Shown here in pieces: positions 52,543 to 62,060 of a DNA stretch of 64,000 nt (its first letter is position 1; each line of letters begins with the position of its first letter). The position numbers were made by a program, and so were the translations under genes. The notes under the pieces are model-generated. The model ran no database searches and was not told the origin of the DNA. It was given only the letters and a program-made list of their open reading frames with translations. Source of the stretch: Cellvibrionaceae bacterium (GTDB lineage: Bacteria; Pseudomonadota; Gammaproteobacteria; Pseudomonadales; Cellvibrionaceae). The stretch is taken from contig JAGKWQ010000004.1 in assembly GCA_021151825.1 (NCBI GenBank), positions 124,001 through 188,000 on the forward strand. The letters run 5' to 3'.

Positions 52543-53055
52543 GTGACTGTTACACAAAAATTATTCGCTGTAATGGCTTTATCACTGGTATCTGCTGTGT
52601 CTTGGGCGCAGGGCAAAGTGGTAGTGCTGGATCCTACTGCAGCTGTGATGGGCACTGCGGCCGCCAAAGCAAAATTTGATAAGTTGCAAAAGAGCGCCGA
52701 GTTTGCAGCTGCCAAAGCCAAGCTGGATGGTTTGACTGCAGATATCAAAGCACTGCAAGCTGAATATCAAAAAAATAAATCAGTGTGGAGTGCAGAACAA
52801 ATCGCTGAGAAAGAAAAGAAACTGCAAAGCCTTGGTCAGGATTACCAATTCCAGGGCAAAAAATTGCAATCTGAACAGCAGGCGTTAATGCAGCAAGTTA
52901 TGCAAGAGCTTGGACCAAAAATGGAAGCTGCGGTAAAGCAATTAGTTGAATCTGAAAATATTTCCATGATCGTTGATGCTAAATCAGTGATGATGGCGAA
53001 GCCGGAAAACGATTTAACTTCAAAAGTGACCGAACTGCTCAACAAAGCTAAATAA
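52543..53055 (+). CDS. skp: Periplasmic chaperone Skp/OmpH
   Basis: A 170-residue holdase for unfolded outer-membrane proteins. It has a signal peptide (KLFAVMALSLVSAVSWAQG) and a long coiled-coil arm (SAEFAAAKAKLDGLTADIKA, EKEKKLQSLGQDYQFQGKK) between short beta strands. The start is GTG after AGAGGAAA. It sits between bamA and lpxD as in E. coli. Confidence 0.94.
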   Translation: MTVTQKLFAVMALSLVSAVSWAQGKVVVLDPTAAVMGTAAAKAKFDKLQKSAEFAAAKAKLDGLTADIKALQAEYQKNKSVWSAEQIAEKEKKLQSLGQDYQFQGKKLQSEQQALMQQVMQELGPKMEAAVKQLVESENISMIVDAKSVMMAKPENDLTSKVTELLNKAK

Positions 53056-53068
53056 GTTCAGGTTTATT

Positions 53069-54097
53069 GTGGCGCGCACTTATTTATTAGCTGAATTGGC
53101 AGCCTTGTTGGAGGCCGAGTTAATCGGTGATCCGCAACAGGAAATAAGTGCGTTGGCTACATTGCAAACTGCAACAGCCAACGATTTAACCTTTATTGCA
53201 AATCCCGCTTACAAAAAATATCTCCCTGCTACTTCAGCGGGTGCTGTGCTTATTCATCCGGATTTAATTGAAGAGTTTGCAGGCAATAAGCTGGTTGTTA
53301 AAAAGCCTTATGTTGCTTATGCAAAAGCAACAAAGCTTTTTGATTTATCTAATGCCCCATTTTCCGGTATTCACCCTACAGCTGTTATTGGTGTTAATTG
53401 CCTACTGGGTAGTGATATATCCGTCGGTGCCAACGCCGTTTTGGGTGATGGAGTGAAATTGGGTGATGGGGTTGTTGTTGGGCCTGGTTGTTATATTGGT
53501 GATGACAGTGTTATCGGAAATAATACAAAACTGGCGGCCAAGGTAAGTATTTATCACGGTGTCAGTATTGGTTCCGATTGCCGTATACATAGCTGTGCTG
53601 TAATTGGTGCTGATGGATTTGGTTTTGCTCCTGATGCTGGTGAATGGGTAAAAATTCATCAGCTGGGGGGAGTTGTTATTGGTAACAACGTTGAAATAGG
53701 TGCGTGTACTTGTATTGATCGTGGTGCATTAGATAATACCTACATAGCCGATGGTGTTATCATCGATAATCAGGTGCAAATTGCCCATAATGTCAGTATT
53801 GGGAAAGGTACTGCAATTGCCGCGCAAACAGGAATTGCTGGCACTACTTCTATTGGCGAATATTGTACGATTGCAGGTGCAGTTGGCATAGTTGGGCATC
53901 TGACAATTACCGATAGGGTACATATTACTGCCATGAGTCTGGTAACAGGTTCAATTACTGAATCGGGCTCTTATTCTTCAGGAACTGCGCTTGGGCCAAC
54001 CAAAGAATGGCGTAAGAATGCGGCGCGTTTTCGCCAGCTCGATAAATTGGCAACGCGTCTAATCAAACTCGACCGCAATAGTAGCGGTGGAGAATAA
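53069..54097 (+). CDS. lpxD: UDP-3-O-(3-hydroxyacyl)glucosamine N-acyltransferase
   Basis: A 342-residue lipid A enzyme adding the second acyl chain. The N-terminal uridine-binding domain (LAALLEAELIGDPQQEISAL, DLTFIANPAYKKYLP) precedes a left-handed beta helix (GVNCLLGSDISVGANAVLGD, then QIAHNVSIGKGTAIAAQTGI with the catalytic His). A C-terminal helix ends the protein. The start is GTG. Confidence 0.96.
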   Translation: MARTYLLAELAALLEAELIGDPQQEISALATLQTATANDLTFIANPAYKKYLPATSAGAVLIHPDLIEEFAGNKLVVKKPYVAYAKATKLFDLSNAPFSGIHPTAVIGVNCLLGSDISVGANAVLGDGVKLGDGVVVGPGCYIGDDSVIGNNTKLAAKVSIYHGVSIGSDCRIHSCAVIGADGFGFAPDAGEWVKIHQLGGVVIGNNVEIGACTCIDRGALDNTYIADGVIIDNQVQIAHNVSIGKGTAIAAQTGIAGTTSIGEYCTIAGAVGIVGHLTITDRVHITAMSLVTGSITESGSYSSGTALGPTKEWRKNAARFRQLDKLATRLIKLDRNSSGGE

Positions 54098-54123
54098 TTT
54101 TATTTTGCTTGGGGTCATCGACC

Positions 54124-54561
54124 ATGATGGATGTTAATGAAATTCGCGAATACCTTCCTCACCGTTATCCATTTTTATTAGTGGATCGCGTAGTCGAGTT
54201 GGTTGAAGGCGAATCTATTGTCGCTTACAAAAATATCACCATCAATGAGGCGGTATTCAACGGTCATTTCCCTCAATTCCCCGTATTTCCCGGCGTGATG
54301 ATTATTGAAGCAATGGCGCAAGCGTCAGGCATTCTCGGTTTTAAAACCATGAATAAAAAACCACAAGATGGTTCTATTTATTTGTTTGCTGGCGCTGATG
54401 ACGTTCGTTTTAAGCGTCAGGTTGTTCCTGGTGATCGTTTGCAATTGGAATCGCGTGTCGTGTCTGAAAAACGTGGCATCTGGAAGTTTGAATGTAAAGC
54501 TAGCGTTGATGGAGTTCTTGCTGCATCTGCAACCATTCTTTGCGCGGATCGCAGTATATAA
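54124..54561 (+). CDS. fabZ: 3-hydroxyacyl-[acyl-carrier-protein] dehydratase FabZ
   Basis: A 145-residue hot-dog-fold enzyme for fatty acid elongation. The core is LPHRYPFLLVDRVVEL and the catalytic FNGHFPQFPVFPGVMIIEAM, with the active His and Glu. The start is ATG at 54124 or the adjacent one at 54127; GGGG lies about 10 nt upstream. The order lpxD-fabZ-lpxA-lpxB is conserved. Confidence 0.96.
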   Translation: MMDVNEIREYLPHRYPFLLVDRVVELVEGESIVAYKNITINEAVFNGHFPQFPVFPGVMIIEAMAQASGILGFKTMNKKPQDGSIYLFAGADDVRFKRQVVPGDRLQLESRVVSEKRGIWKFECKASVDGVLAASATILCADRSI

Positions 54562-54605
54562 GGTGAATTACTCACCCTTACTTTAGCAATGAGTGAGAGA
54601 TTATT

Positions 54606-55376
54606 TTGATTCATCCATCTGCAATTATTCATCCGGATGCCAAACTTGCTGCTGATGTAGAAGTAGGGCCCTGGACTGTGATTGGCCCGGATGTGCAAAT
54701 CGATGAAGGCAGTGTGATTGCATCACATGTCGTCATTAAAGGGCCAACCTGCATTGGTAAGCACAATCGTATTTACCAGTTTTCCTCCATTGGTGAAGAC
54801 ACTCCGGATCTGAAATATAAAGGCGAACCAACGCGTCTTGTCATTGGCGATCACAATACTATTCGCGAGGGTGTCACTATTCATCGCGGTACAGTGCAGG
54901 ATCGCAGTGAAACGACCATTGGCAGTCACAACTTGTTAATGGCATATGTCCATGTTGGGCATGACAGCGTAATTGGAAACCACTGTATCCTGGTAAACAA
55001 TACTGCATTGGCTGGCCACGTACACATTGGCGATTGGGCGATTCTTAGCGGTTTTACTCTGGTGCATCAATTTTGCAAAATCGGTGCGCATAGTTTTTCC
55101 GGCATGGGTACAGCGATTGGTAAAGATGTTCCGGCTTATGTCATGGTTAATGGCAGTCCTGCGGAAGCAAAAAATATTAATACGGAAGGGCTGCGTCGCC
55201 GCGGGTTTTCCAAAGAAGATATTGCTGTTTTAACCAAAGCTTATAAAACTATTTATCGTCGCGGGCTGACTCTTGATGAGGCACTCGTAGAACTGGATAC
55301 CCAGGTTGCTGGTTGTGCACCACTGCAATTGTTAATCGACTCTTTAAAATCATCCGAACGCGGTATTGTTCGCTAG
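54606..55376 (+). CDS. lpxA: UDP-N-acetylglucosamine acyltransferase
   Basis: A 256-residue trimeric left-handed beta helix that starts lipid A synthesis by 3-O-acylation of UDP-GlcNAc. It has MIHPSAIIHPDAKLAADVEV, YVHVGHDSVIGNHCI with the catalytic His, NNTALAGHVHIGD and QFCKIGAHSFSGMGTAI. The start is TTG, 5 nt after GAGAGA, and gives the canonical N-terminus and length. Confidence 0.96.
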   Translation: MIHPSAIIHPDAKLAADVEVGPWTVIGPDVQIDEGSVIASHVVIKGPTCIGKHNRIYQFSSIGEDTPDLKYKGEPTRLVIGDHNTIREGVTIHRGTVQDRSETTIGSHNLLMAYVHVGHDSVIGNHCILVNNTALAGHVHIGDWAILSGFTLVHQFCKIGAHSFSGMGTAIGKDVPAYVMVNGSPAEAKNINTEGLRRRGFSKEDIAVLTKAYKTIYRRGLTLDEALVELDTQVAGCAPLQLLIDSLKSSERGIVR

Positions 55377-55430
55377 AACAACAATACGCACACAGCGATA
55401 GATTTATTGTATAAAAAATCCGGAGGGCTT

Positions 55431-56579
55431 GTGTCTGATCACATACACATAGGTATTGTTGTCGGAGAAGCATCCGGAGATATTCTCGGCGCAGCATTAA
55501 TGCATGAGTTGCGCAAACACTTTCCTAATGCAGAGTTTTCCGGAATCGGCGGCCCGCGGATGTTGGCTGAAGGTTTTCATTCCTATTTTCCTCAAGATCG
55601 TTTAGCGGTTATGGGATTGATTGAACCGCTAAAACGTCTGCCTGAATTGTTACGTATCCGCAAATTTTTACGCGAACATTTTATTGCTAATCCTCCCGCG
55701 GTTTTTATTGGGATAGACTCACCCGATTTCACGATTCCGCTGGAGGCATCGCTTAAAGAAAATGGTATTAAAACGGTTCACTATGTCAGTCCTTCCGTGT
55801 GGGCATGGCGACAAAAAAGAATTTTTAAAATTGCGCGCTCAGTGGATTTAATGCTGACGCTTTTGCCTTTCGAAGCAAAGTTTTATCAAGAGCATAATGT
55901 TCCCGTCGAATTTGTTGGCCATCATCTAGCCGATGAAATTCCGGTGCAAGTCGATAAAGTGGCCGCACGCAAAATGTTAGGTCTGCCGGAAGAGGGCAGG
56001 ATTGTGGCGTTGTTGCCCGGTAGTCGCTCTTCGGAAGTTGAGCGCATGGGTGATTTGTTTATGCGTACTGCGGTTTATTGCCTGGAACAAGATCCAAGTT
56101 TGCACTTTGTCATTCCTGCTGCGAATTCTGATCGCTATCGACAATTGCACATCGAGCTTAACGATTACGTCGACTTCCCTATTGAATTGGTGCACGGCCA
56201 TTCACATGAAGCTATGGCGGCTGCCGATGTAGTGCTGCTCGCATCAGGTACCGTTACGCTGGAAGCGCTGTTATTAAAGAAACCTATGGTGGTTGCCTAC
56301 AGGCTGGCGCCCTTGTCGCATTTGATTTTATCCTGGCTGGTAAAAACGCCCTGGATTTCACTGCCTAATTTGCTCGCTCAAAAAATGCTGGTCCCTGAAT
56401 TGATTCAGGACAAGGCGACACCGGAAGCACTGAGCAGTGCAGTCATGAATTATTTTGAAAACCCCGATCAGGCACAGCAACTGAGCGATACGTTTACAGC
56501 TATGCATGATGAACTGAAGCGCGATGCAAGCGCGCGCGCCGCTGATGCCATAATGAAACTGATCGGCAAAACATCCTGA
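55431..56579 (+). CDS. lpxB: Lipid-A-disaccharide synthase
   Basis: A 382-residue peripheral membrane GT19 glycosyltransferase joining UDP-diacylglucosamine with lipid X. It has IGIVVGEASGDILGAALMHE, FSGIGGPRML, VHYVSPSVWAWRQKR, PFEAKFYQEHNVPVEFVGHH, LLPGSRSSEVERM and ASGTVTLEALLLKKPMVVAY. The GTG at 55431 follows GGAGGG closely; the frame is open 8 codons upstream to a TTG. Confidence 0.95.
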   Translation: MSDHIHIGIVVGEASGDILGAALMHELRKHFPNAEFSGIGGPRMLAEGFHSYFPQDRLAVMGLIEPLKRLPELLRIRKFLREHFIANPPAVFIGIDSPDFTIPLEASLKENGIKTVHYVSPSVWAWRQKRIFKIARSVDLMLTLLPFEAKFYQEHNVPVEFVGHHLADEIPVQVDKVAARKMLGLPEEGRIVALLPGSRSSEVERMGDLFMRTAVYCLEQDPSLHFVIPAANSDRYRQLHIELNDYVDFPIELVHGHSHEAMAAADVVLLASGTVTLEALLLKKPMVVAYRLAPLSHLILSWLVKTPWISLPNLLAQKMLVPELIQDKATPEALSSAVMNYFENPDQAQQLSDTFTAMHDELKRDASARAADAIMKLIGKTS

Positions 56580-56587
56580 GGTGATTG

Positions 56588-57202
56588 ATGACTATTCTGG
56601 AACCCTTTGTTACCAGCTATCGTGGAATTTTATTAGCGGGTTGTGATGAAGTGGGCCGCGGCCCGCTTGCCGGTGATGTGGTTGCCGCTGCGGTTATCCT
56701 GGATTTTGATAATCCTATTACGGGTTTGGATGATTCAAAAAAATTAACCGAAAAAAAACGCGAGCTGCTATTTGATGAAATTCAACTCAAGGCTAAAAGC
56801 TGGTGCATTGCGCGCGCATCAGTAGCGGAAATCGACAAGATCAATATTTTGCAAGCCAGTTTATTGGCAATGACTCGCGCTGTGCAGGGATTACATATTC
56901 AGCCGGAACATGTATTGGTCGATGGCAATAAATTACCAAAATGGAAATATCAGGCGGAAGCTGTCGTGAAAGGTGACAGCCGTGTTGCTGCAATCAGTGC
57001 AGCCTCCATTTTGGCAAAGGTTACCCGTGATCGCGAAATGGTTTTGCTGGATAAAGAATATCCCGGTTATGGATTTGCGGATCACAAAGGTTATCCCACT
57101 AAAGTACACATGGACGCGTTGGAAAAACTGGGAATTACGCCTATACATCGAACCTCTTATGCGCCTGTAAGAGCCAAAATAGAACAAATGCAACTCTTCT
57201 AA
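56588..57202 (+). CDS. rnhB: Ribonuclease HII
   Basis: A 204-residue enzyme that removes ribonucleotides from DNA. Motifs are GCDEVGRGPLAGDVVAAAV with Asp20 and Glu21, LDDSKKLTEKKRE, VLVDGNKLPK, VVKGDSRVAAISAASILAKV and the C-terminal FADHKGYPTKVHM. The start is ATG at 56588, with TGAGGTG before it. It overlaps no gene but follows lpxB by 8 nt. Confidence 0.96.
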   Translation: MTILEPFVTSYRGILLAGCDEVGRGPLAGDVVAAAVILDFDNPITGLDDSKKLTEKKRELLFDEIQLKAKSWCIARASVAEIDKINILQASLLAMTRAVQGLHIQPEHVLVDGNKLPKWKYQAEAVVKGDSRVAAISAASILAKVTRDREMVLLDKEYPGYGFADHKGYPTKVHMDALEKLGITPIHRTSYAPVRAKIEQMQLF

Positions 57203-57234
57203 TTTTTTGCCAATTTCGCTTCAAGAAACTCATT

Positions 57235-60200
57235 ATGCCCGCTGCTAATTTTGTCCATTTACGTTTGCACACCGAATTCTCACTGAGCGACAGCCTGGTG
57301 CGAATCAAATCATTGGTCAAGCGCGTGGCTGAATTAAATATGCCTGCCTGCGCCATTACCGATCAAACCAACTTTTATGGATTAATCAAGTTTTACAAAG
57401 CAGCACAAGGCTCTGGTGTGAAACCGATTGCTGGTAGTGATTTCTGGGTTGCCAGTAGTGATACGGAAGGAAAACCCACATTGCTCACTTTGTTAGCAAT
57501 GAATGACAAAGGTTACAAAAATATTATCGAATTGATTTCGCGCGGATGGCGTCAGGGCCAGCAGCAAGGTGTTGCCTATATTCAGCGTGAGTGGGTAAGT
57601 GAATACAGCGAAGGAGTCATCGCACTTTCCGGTGGAAAGTTTGGTGATGTGGGGATGGCATTGCTGGGTGGAAGGCCTACGCAGGCCCAGGAATTATTAG
57701 CCGGTTGGATGCAGGAATTTCCCAATCGCTTTTATCTGGAGTTGCAGCGGACTGGTCGTGAAAATGATGAAAACCATTTGCACGCAGCGGTAGCGCTTGC
57801 CAGTGAAATGAATTGCCCTGTTGTGGCAACCAACGATGTACGTTTTATTAAAGCCAGTGAATTTGAAGTGCATGAAGCGCGAGTTTGTATCGGTGAGGGA
57901 AGAACGCTGGATGACCCGCGTCGCGAGCGTCGCTACAGCGATCAACAACATTTGCGCTCCGCCGAAGAAATGACGGAATTGTTTAGTGATATTCCGGAAG
58001 CCATCGCGAACACTATCGAAATCGCCAAACGTTGCACGATCAATATTCAAATGGGTAAATATTTTTTGCCTGAATATCCTGTGCCTGATGGTTTAACTGA
58101 AGCAGAGTTTTTTCGCAAAATTTCCCATGAAGGTTTGGATGAGCGGCTTGAGCGCATTCTGGATAAATCAGCATCTGATTATGCCGAGCGACGTAAGATT
58201 TACGAAGACCGGCTCACGTTTGAGTTGGATATTATTATCCAGATGGGATTCCCCGGTTACTTCCTTATCGTAATGGACTTTATCCAGTGGGCAAAAGATC
58301 ATGACATTCCAGTAGGTCCGGGGCGTGGTTCAGGTGCAGGTTCACTCGTTGCTTATTCACTAAAAATTACTGACCTTGATCCACTCGAATACGATTTGCT
58401 ATTCGAACGTTTCCTTAATCCGGAACGTGTTTCCATGCCTGACTTCGATATCGATTTCTGCATGGATAACCGCGATAAAGTTATTTCTTATGTGGCAGAT
58501 AACTATGGGCGCGATGCTGTAAGCCAGATTATTACCTTCGGTACCATGGCTGCAAAAGCGGTGGTGCGCGATGTGGCGCGCGTTCAAGGAAAATCCTACG
58601 GCCTCGCCGATAAATTATCGAAAATGATTCCCCCCACACCGGGGATGACACTTGCACAGGCATTGGAAGAAGAGCCGCAGTTAAAAGAGTTTATTGCGAT
58701 AGATGGTGATGCTGGCGAAATCTGGGAAATGGCTGTGCAGTTGGAAGGCCTCACCCGTAACGTTGGTAAGCACGCGGGTGGTGTAGTAATTGCTCCGACA
58801 AAACTCACCGATTTCGCGCCGTTATTTTGCGATGAAACCGGCAGTGGTCTGGTTACGCAATTCGATAAAGGCGACGTAGAAGAAGCAGGCCTGGTGAAGT
58901 TCGACTTCCTCGGTTTGCGCACGCTCACAATTATCGATTGGGCGCGTATCATGATCGATAAGCAGCGTATAAAAAAAGGTGAGCCGCCACTCGATATCAG
59001 CGCAATTCCACTTGATGATACAAAAACATTTAGCTTGTTAAAGCGCGCAGAAACAACGGCGGTGTTCCAGTTGGAATCCCGCGGCATGAAAGATCTGATC
59101 AAGCGTTTACAACCAGACAATATTGAAGACTTGATTGCATTGGTAGCACTTTTCCGTCCGGGTCCATTGGAGTCGGGCATGGTGGATGACTTTATCAACC
59201 GCAAACACGGCCGTGCGCAAGTTGCCTATCCCGATGCAAAATTCCAGCATCACACCTTAAAACCAGTACTAGAACCGACATACGGCGTAATTGTTTACCA
59301 GGAACAGGTAATGCAAATTGCGCAGGTGCTTGCGGGTTATACGCTAGGTGGTGCGGACATGTTGCGCCGTGCGATGGGTAAGAAAAAACCGGAAGAAATG
59401 GCCAAGCAGCGCTCGGTATTTGAAGAAGGTGCAAAAAACCAGGGCGTTGATCCTGAGTTGGCGATAAAGATTTTCGATCTGGTAGAAAAATTTGCGGGTT
59501 ATGGTTTTAACAAATCGCACTCGGCCGCTTATGCCATTGTTTCTTATCAAACCGCGTGGTTAAAAGCGCATTACCCGGCACATTTTATGGCGGCAACCAT
59601 GTCATCGGACATGGACAAAACCGATAAGGTCGTAACCTTTATCGAAGAATGCCGTACCATGAAATTGAAATTATTACCGCCAGATGTGAACTCTGGTGAA
59701 TTTCATTTTACGGTGGATGACGCAGGCCGAATTATTTATGGTTTGGGCGCAATTAAAGGCCTGGGCGAAGGTCCGGTGGAATCTATTATTGCTGCGCGCA
59801 ACGAAGGCGGCCCGTTTAAAGATTTATTTGATTTCTGCGCGCGTGTTGATCCACGCAAAGTGAATAAACGTGCACTGGAAGCGATTATTCGTTCCGGTGC
59901 CGCAGATCGTTTGGGGCCAACGTATGATTCCGATAATCATCTCATTGACCATGATCGTGCGGTGATGTTTGCTTCAATGAGTGAAGCGGTAAAAACTGCA
60001 GAACAGGCGACAGCAAACTCCAATGCGGGAATGATGGATTTATTCGGCGCGGTGATCGCAGAAGAGCAATCGACTAAAGATGTCTATGCAGATTTTCGTC
60101 GCACTCGCACCTGGACGATGAAAGAGCGTTTGAACTCTGAAAAAGAAACACTCGGTTTGTATTTGACAGGGCATCCTATCGATGAGTATGAAAGCGAATT

Positions 60201-60768
60201 GGAACATTTGGTTAGCTCCCGCATCGCGCATTTAAAACCTGAAAAAAGTAATCAAACCATTGCAGGATTAATTATTTCCCAGCGTATAGTGAAAACCAAA
60301 CGCGGCGATAATATGGCCATTGTCACCCTTGACGATCGCACCGGGCGTATGGATGTAACGGTATTTGCTGAAACGCTGAATAATGCCCGCGATGTTTTAT
60401 TGAAAGATGGGCTGTTAATTATCAGCGGCCAGGTTCGTTACGACGATTTCAGCGGGATGTTAAAGATGAGCGCTGAAAATTTGCGTTTGCTTGCTGATGT
60501 GCGCCAGGAAAAAGTACGCGAGTTATTCCTTGAATTGGAATCCGGTGTTTTATCGGCGAGCTTTGCTCGTGATTTTGCCGAGATGCTTGAGCCTTATCGC
60601 CAATCACCTCAACAGGATGCGCGTTGTGGTTTGGTGATTGATTATGTACGCAGTGATGCACGTGCACAAATGCGCCTCGGCGCGCAATGGAATGTTCGAC
60701 CAGAGGATGAGTTACTACAGCGTTTACGCGATGCCTATGGCAGTAGCCGGGTGCGATTGATTTATTAA
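57235..60768 (+). CDS. dnaE: DNA polymerase III, alpha subunit
   Basis: The 1177-residue replicative polymerase. In order: PHP domain (FVHLRLHTEFSLSDSLVRI), palm with PDFDIDFCMDNRD (aspartates 403-407), GRGSGAGSLVAYSLKI, AGYGFNKSHSAAYA (fingers), helix-hairpin-helix and an OB domain (IAGLIISQRIVKTKRGDNMA). Length is close to E. coli (1160). It is near the end of the operon, 32 nt after rnhB. Confidence 0.97.
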   Translation: MPAANFVHLRLHTEFSLSDSLVRIKSLVKRVAELNMPACAITDQTNFYGLIKFYKAAQGSGVKPIAGSDFWVASSDTEGKPTLLTLLAMNDKGYKNIIELISRGWRQGQQQGVAYIQREWVSEYSEGVIALSGGKFGDVGMALLGGRPTQAQELLAGWMQEFPNRFYLELQRTGRENDENHLHAAVALASEMNCPVVATNDVRFIKASEFEVHEARVCIGEGRTLDDPRRERRYSDQQHLRSAEEMTELFSDIPEAIANTIEIAKRCTINIQMGKYFLPEYPVPDGLTEAEFFRKISHEGLDERLERILDKSASDYAERRKIYEDRLTFELDIIIQMGFPGYFLIVMDFIQWAKDHDIPVGPGRGSGAGSLVAYSLKITDLDPLEYDLLFERFLNPERVSMPDFDIDFCMDNRDKVISYVADNYGRDAVSQIITFGTMAAKAVVRDVARVQGKSYGLADKLSKMIPPTPGMTLAQALEEEPQLKEFIAIDGDAGEIWEMAVQLEGLTRNVGKHAGGVVIAPTKLTDFAPLFCDETGSGLVTQFDKGDVEEAGLVKFDFLGLRTLTIIDWARIMIDKQRIKKGEPPLDISAIPLDDTKTFSLLKRAETTAVFQLESRGMKDLIKRLQPDNIEDLIALVALFRPGPLESGMVDDFINRKHGRAQVAYPDAKFQHHTLKPVLEPTYGVIVYQEQVMQIAQVLAGYTLGGADMLRRAMGKKKPEEMAKQRSVFEEGAKNQGVDPELAIKIFDLVEKFAGYGFNKSHSAAYAIVSYQTAWLKAHYPAHFMAATMSSDMDKTDKVVTFIEECRTMKLKLLPPDVNSGEFHFTVDDAGRIIYGLGAIKGLGEGPVESIIAARNEGGPFKDLFDFCARVDPRKVNKRALEAIIRSGAADRLGPTYDSDNHLIDHDRAVMFASMSEAVKTAEQATANSNAGMMDLFGAVIAEEQSTKDVYADFRRTRTWTMKERLNSEKETLGLYLTGHPIDEYESELEHLVSSRIAHLKPEKSNQTIAGLIISQRIVKTKRGDNMAIVTLDDRTGRMDVTVFAETLNNARDVLLKDGLLIISGQVRYDDFSGMLKMSAENLRLLADVRQEKVRELFLELESGVLSASFARDFAEMLEPYRQSPQQDARCGLVIDYVRSDARAQMRLGAQWNVRPEDELLQRLRDAYGSSRVRLIY

Positions 60769-61047
60769 TTCTGTCAATTTTGTATGGTAATTTTCGGGGT
60801 TGCTTGGTAGTTCTTTGCCGCAGAATAGTCAGCGCCTTATCTTGGTATTGATGAAGAAAAATGCGCCACTCCTATATTTTGAGATCTTGAATCTCATTGG
60901 AAAAGATCGACTAAATCGACCTTTTCGCGTAAGGTAGCGGCCCAAATATGGCATCCGTATGTGTGGCTAAAAAGCCACCAACAACCGGTGTGCATTTATC
61001 CCAATTAAGTTAAAACGGTAGCTTTCTACCTGGATTAAGAGCTTGCT
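60769..61047. other. dnaE-accA intergenic region with two hairpins
   Basis: The gap contains two small stem-loops, GAGAT-CTTGA-ATCTC (60881-60895) and GAAAAG-a-TCGA with TCGA-c-CTTTTC (60900-60926). The second might end the dnaE transcript weakly. accA probably has its own promoter in the remainder, not identified. Confidence 0.4.
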
Positions 61048-61995
61048 ATGAATCTGAATTATCTGGATTTTGAACAGCCCATCGCTGAACTCGAAGGAAA
61101 AATAGAAGAGTTACAGCTGGTCGGTAATAGTTCTGATGTTAATCTCGCCGATGAGATTGCCAGGCTGCGTGAAAAAAGCACCAAACTGACCGAAAACATT
61201 TATTCCAAGCTGACGGCGTGGGACATTGTTAAAGTTGCCCGCCATCCCTTACGCCCTTACACATCTGATTATATTTCCCGTGTGTTTACCGATTTTGACG
61301 AGCTTCATGGTGATCGTCACTTTGGCGATGACAGGGCCATTATTGGTGGGGTAGCTCGCCTGGATGGCAAACCCGTAATGGTTATCGGTGAAGAGAAAGG
61401 CCGTACCGTCCATGAAAAGGTGATGCGTAACTTTGGTATGCCGCGCCCTGAAGGTTATCGCAAGGCGTTGCGTTTGATGGAAATGGCCGAGCGTTTCAAG
61501 TTACCAGTGTTAACACTGATAGATACTCCCGGCGCCTACCCGGGAATCGATTCTGAAGAGCGCGGTATTTCTGAATCTATCGCCCAGAATCTTGCTGTGA
61601 TGTCTCGCCTGCGCACGCCCATCATCTGCACCGTAATCGGTGAAGGCTCTTCTGGTGGCGCATTGGCGATTGGTGTGGGCGATCATTTGAACATGCTCCA
61701 ATACTCCACCTACTTCGTTATTTCACCAGAAGGTTGTGCCAATATTATTTGGAAAACCGTAGCCAAAGCGCCGGAAGCGGCTCAGGCAATGGGGGTAACT
61801 TCCAAGGTATTACAAGACTTGGGTATTGTTGACGAAACTATTCCAGAACCTTTGGGGGGCGCTCATCGCAATCTGGATGAAATGGCCAGAAAGTTACAAG
61901 AACGTTTGGTCTCTCAAGTAGATCGTTTAAGTAAAGAGCCAATTGATGCTTTGCTGGAACGTCGTTATCAGCGCCTAATGAGTTACGGAAATTAA
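61048..61995 (+). CDS. accA: Acetyl-CoA carboxylase, carboxyltransferase alpha subunit
   Basis: A 315-residue subunit that with AccD transfers carboxybiotin's CO2 to acetyl-CoA for fatty acid synthesis. It has LDFEQPIAELEGKIEELQL, HPLRPYTSDYISRVFTDFDE, ELHGDRHFGDDRAIIGG, KGRTVHEKVMRNFGMPRPEG, DTPGAYPGIDSEERG and EGSSGGALAIGVGD. The dnaE-accA order is conserved. Confidence 0.97.
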   Translation: MNLNYLDFEQPIAELEGKIEELQLVGNSSDVNLADEIARLREKSTKLTENIYSKLTAWDIVKVARHPLRPYTSDYISRVFTDFDELHGDRHFGDDRAIIGGVARLDGKPVMVIGEEKGRTVHEKVMRNFGMPRPEGYRKALRLMEMAERFKLPVLTLIDTPGAYPGIDSEERGISESIAQNLAVMSRLRTPIICTVIGEGSSGGALAIGVGDHLNMLQYSTYFVISPEGCANIIWKTVAKAPEAAQAMGVTSKVLQDLGIVDETIPEPLGGAHRNLDEMARKLQERLVSQVDRLSKEPIDALLERRYQRLMSYGN

Positions 61996-62016
61996 TACAA
62001 TTTCTTCTCGTAAAAT

Positions 62017-62050
62017 AAAAAAACCGCTGATGGAAATCAGCGGTTTTTTT
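62017..62050. terminator. Bidirectional terminator between accA and the next gene
   Basis: A perfect 15-base stem (62017-62031 with 62036-62050): A-run, ACCGCTGAT, four-base loop, ATCAGCGGT, T-run. It serves accA and the convergent gene whose stop is at 62061. Confidence 0.9.
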
Positions 62051-62060
62051 ATGTGGGGGA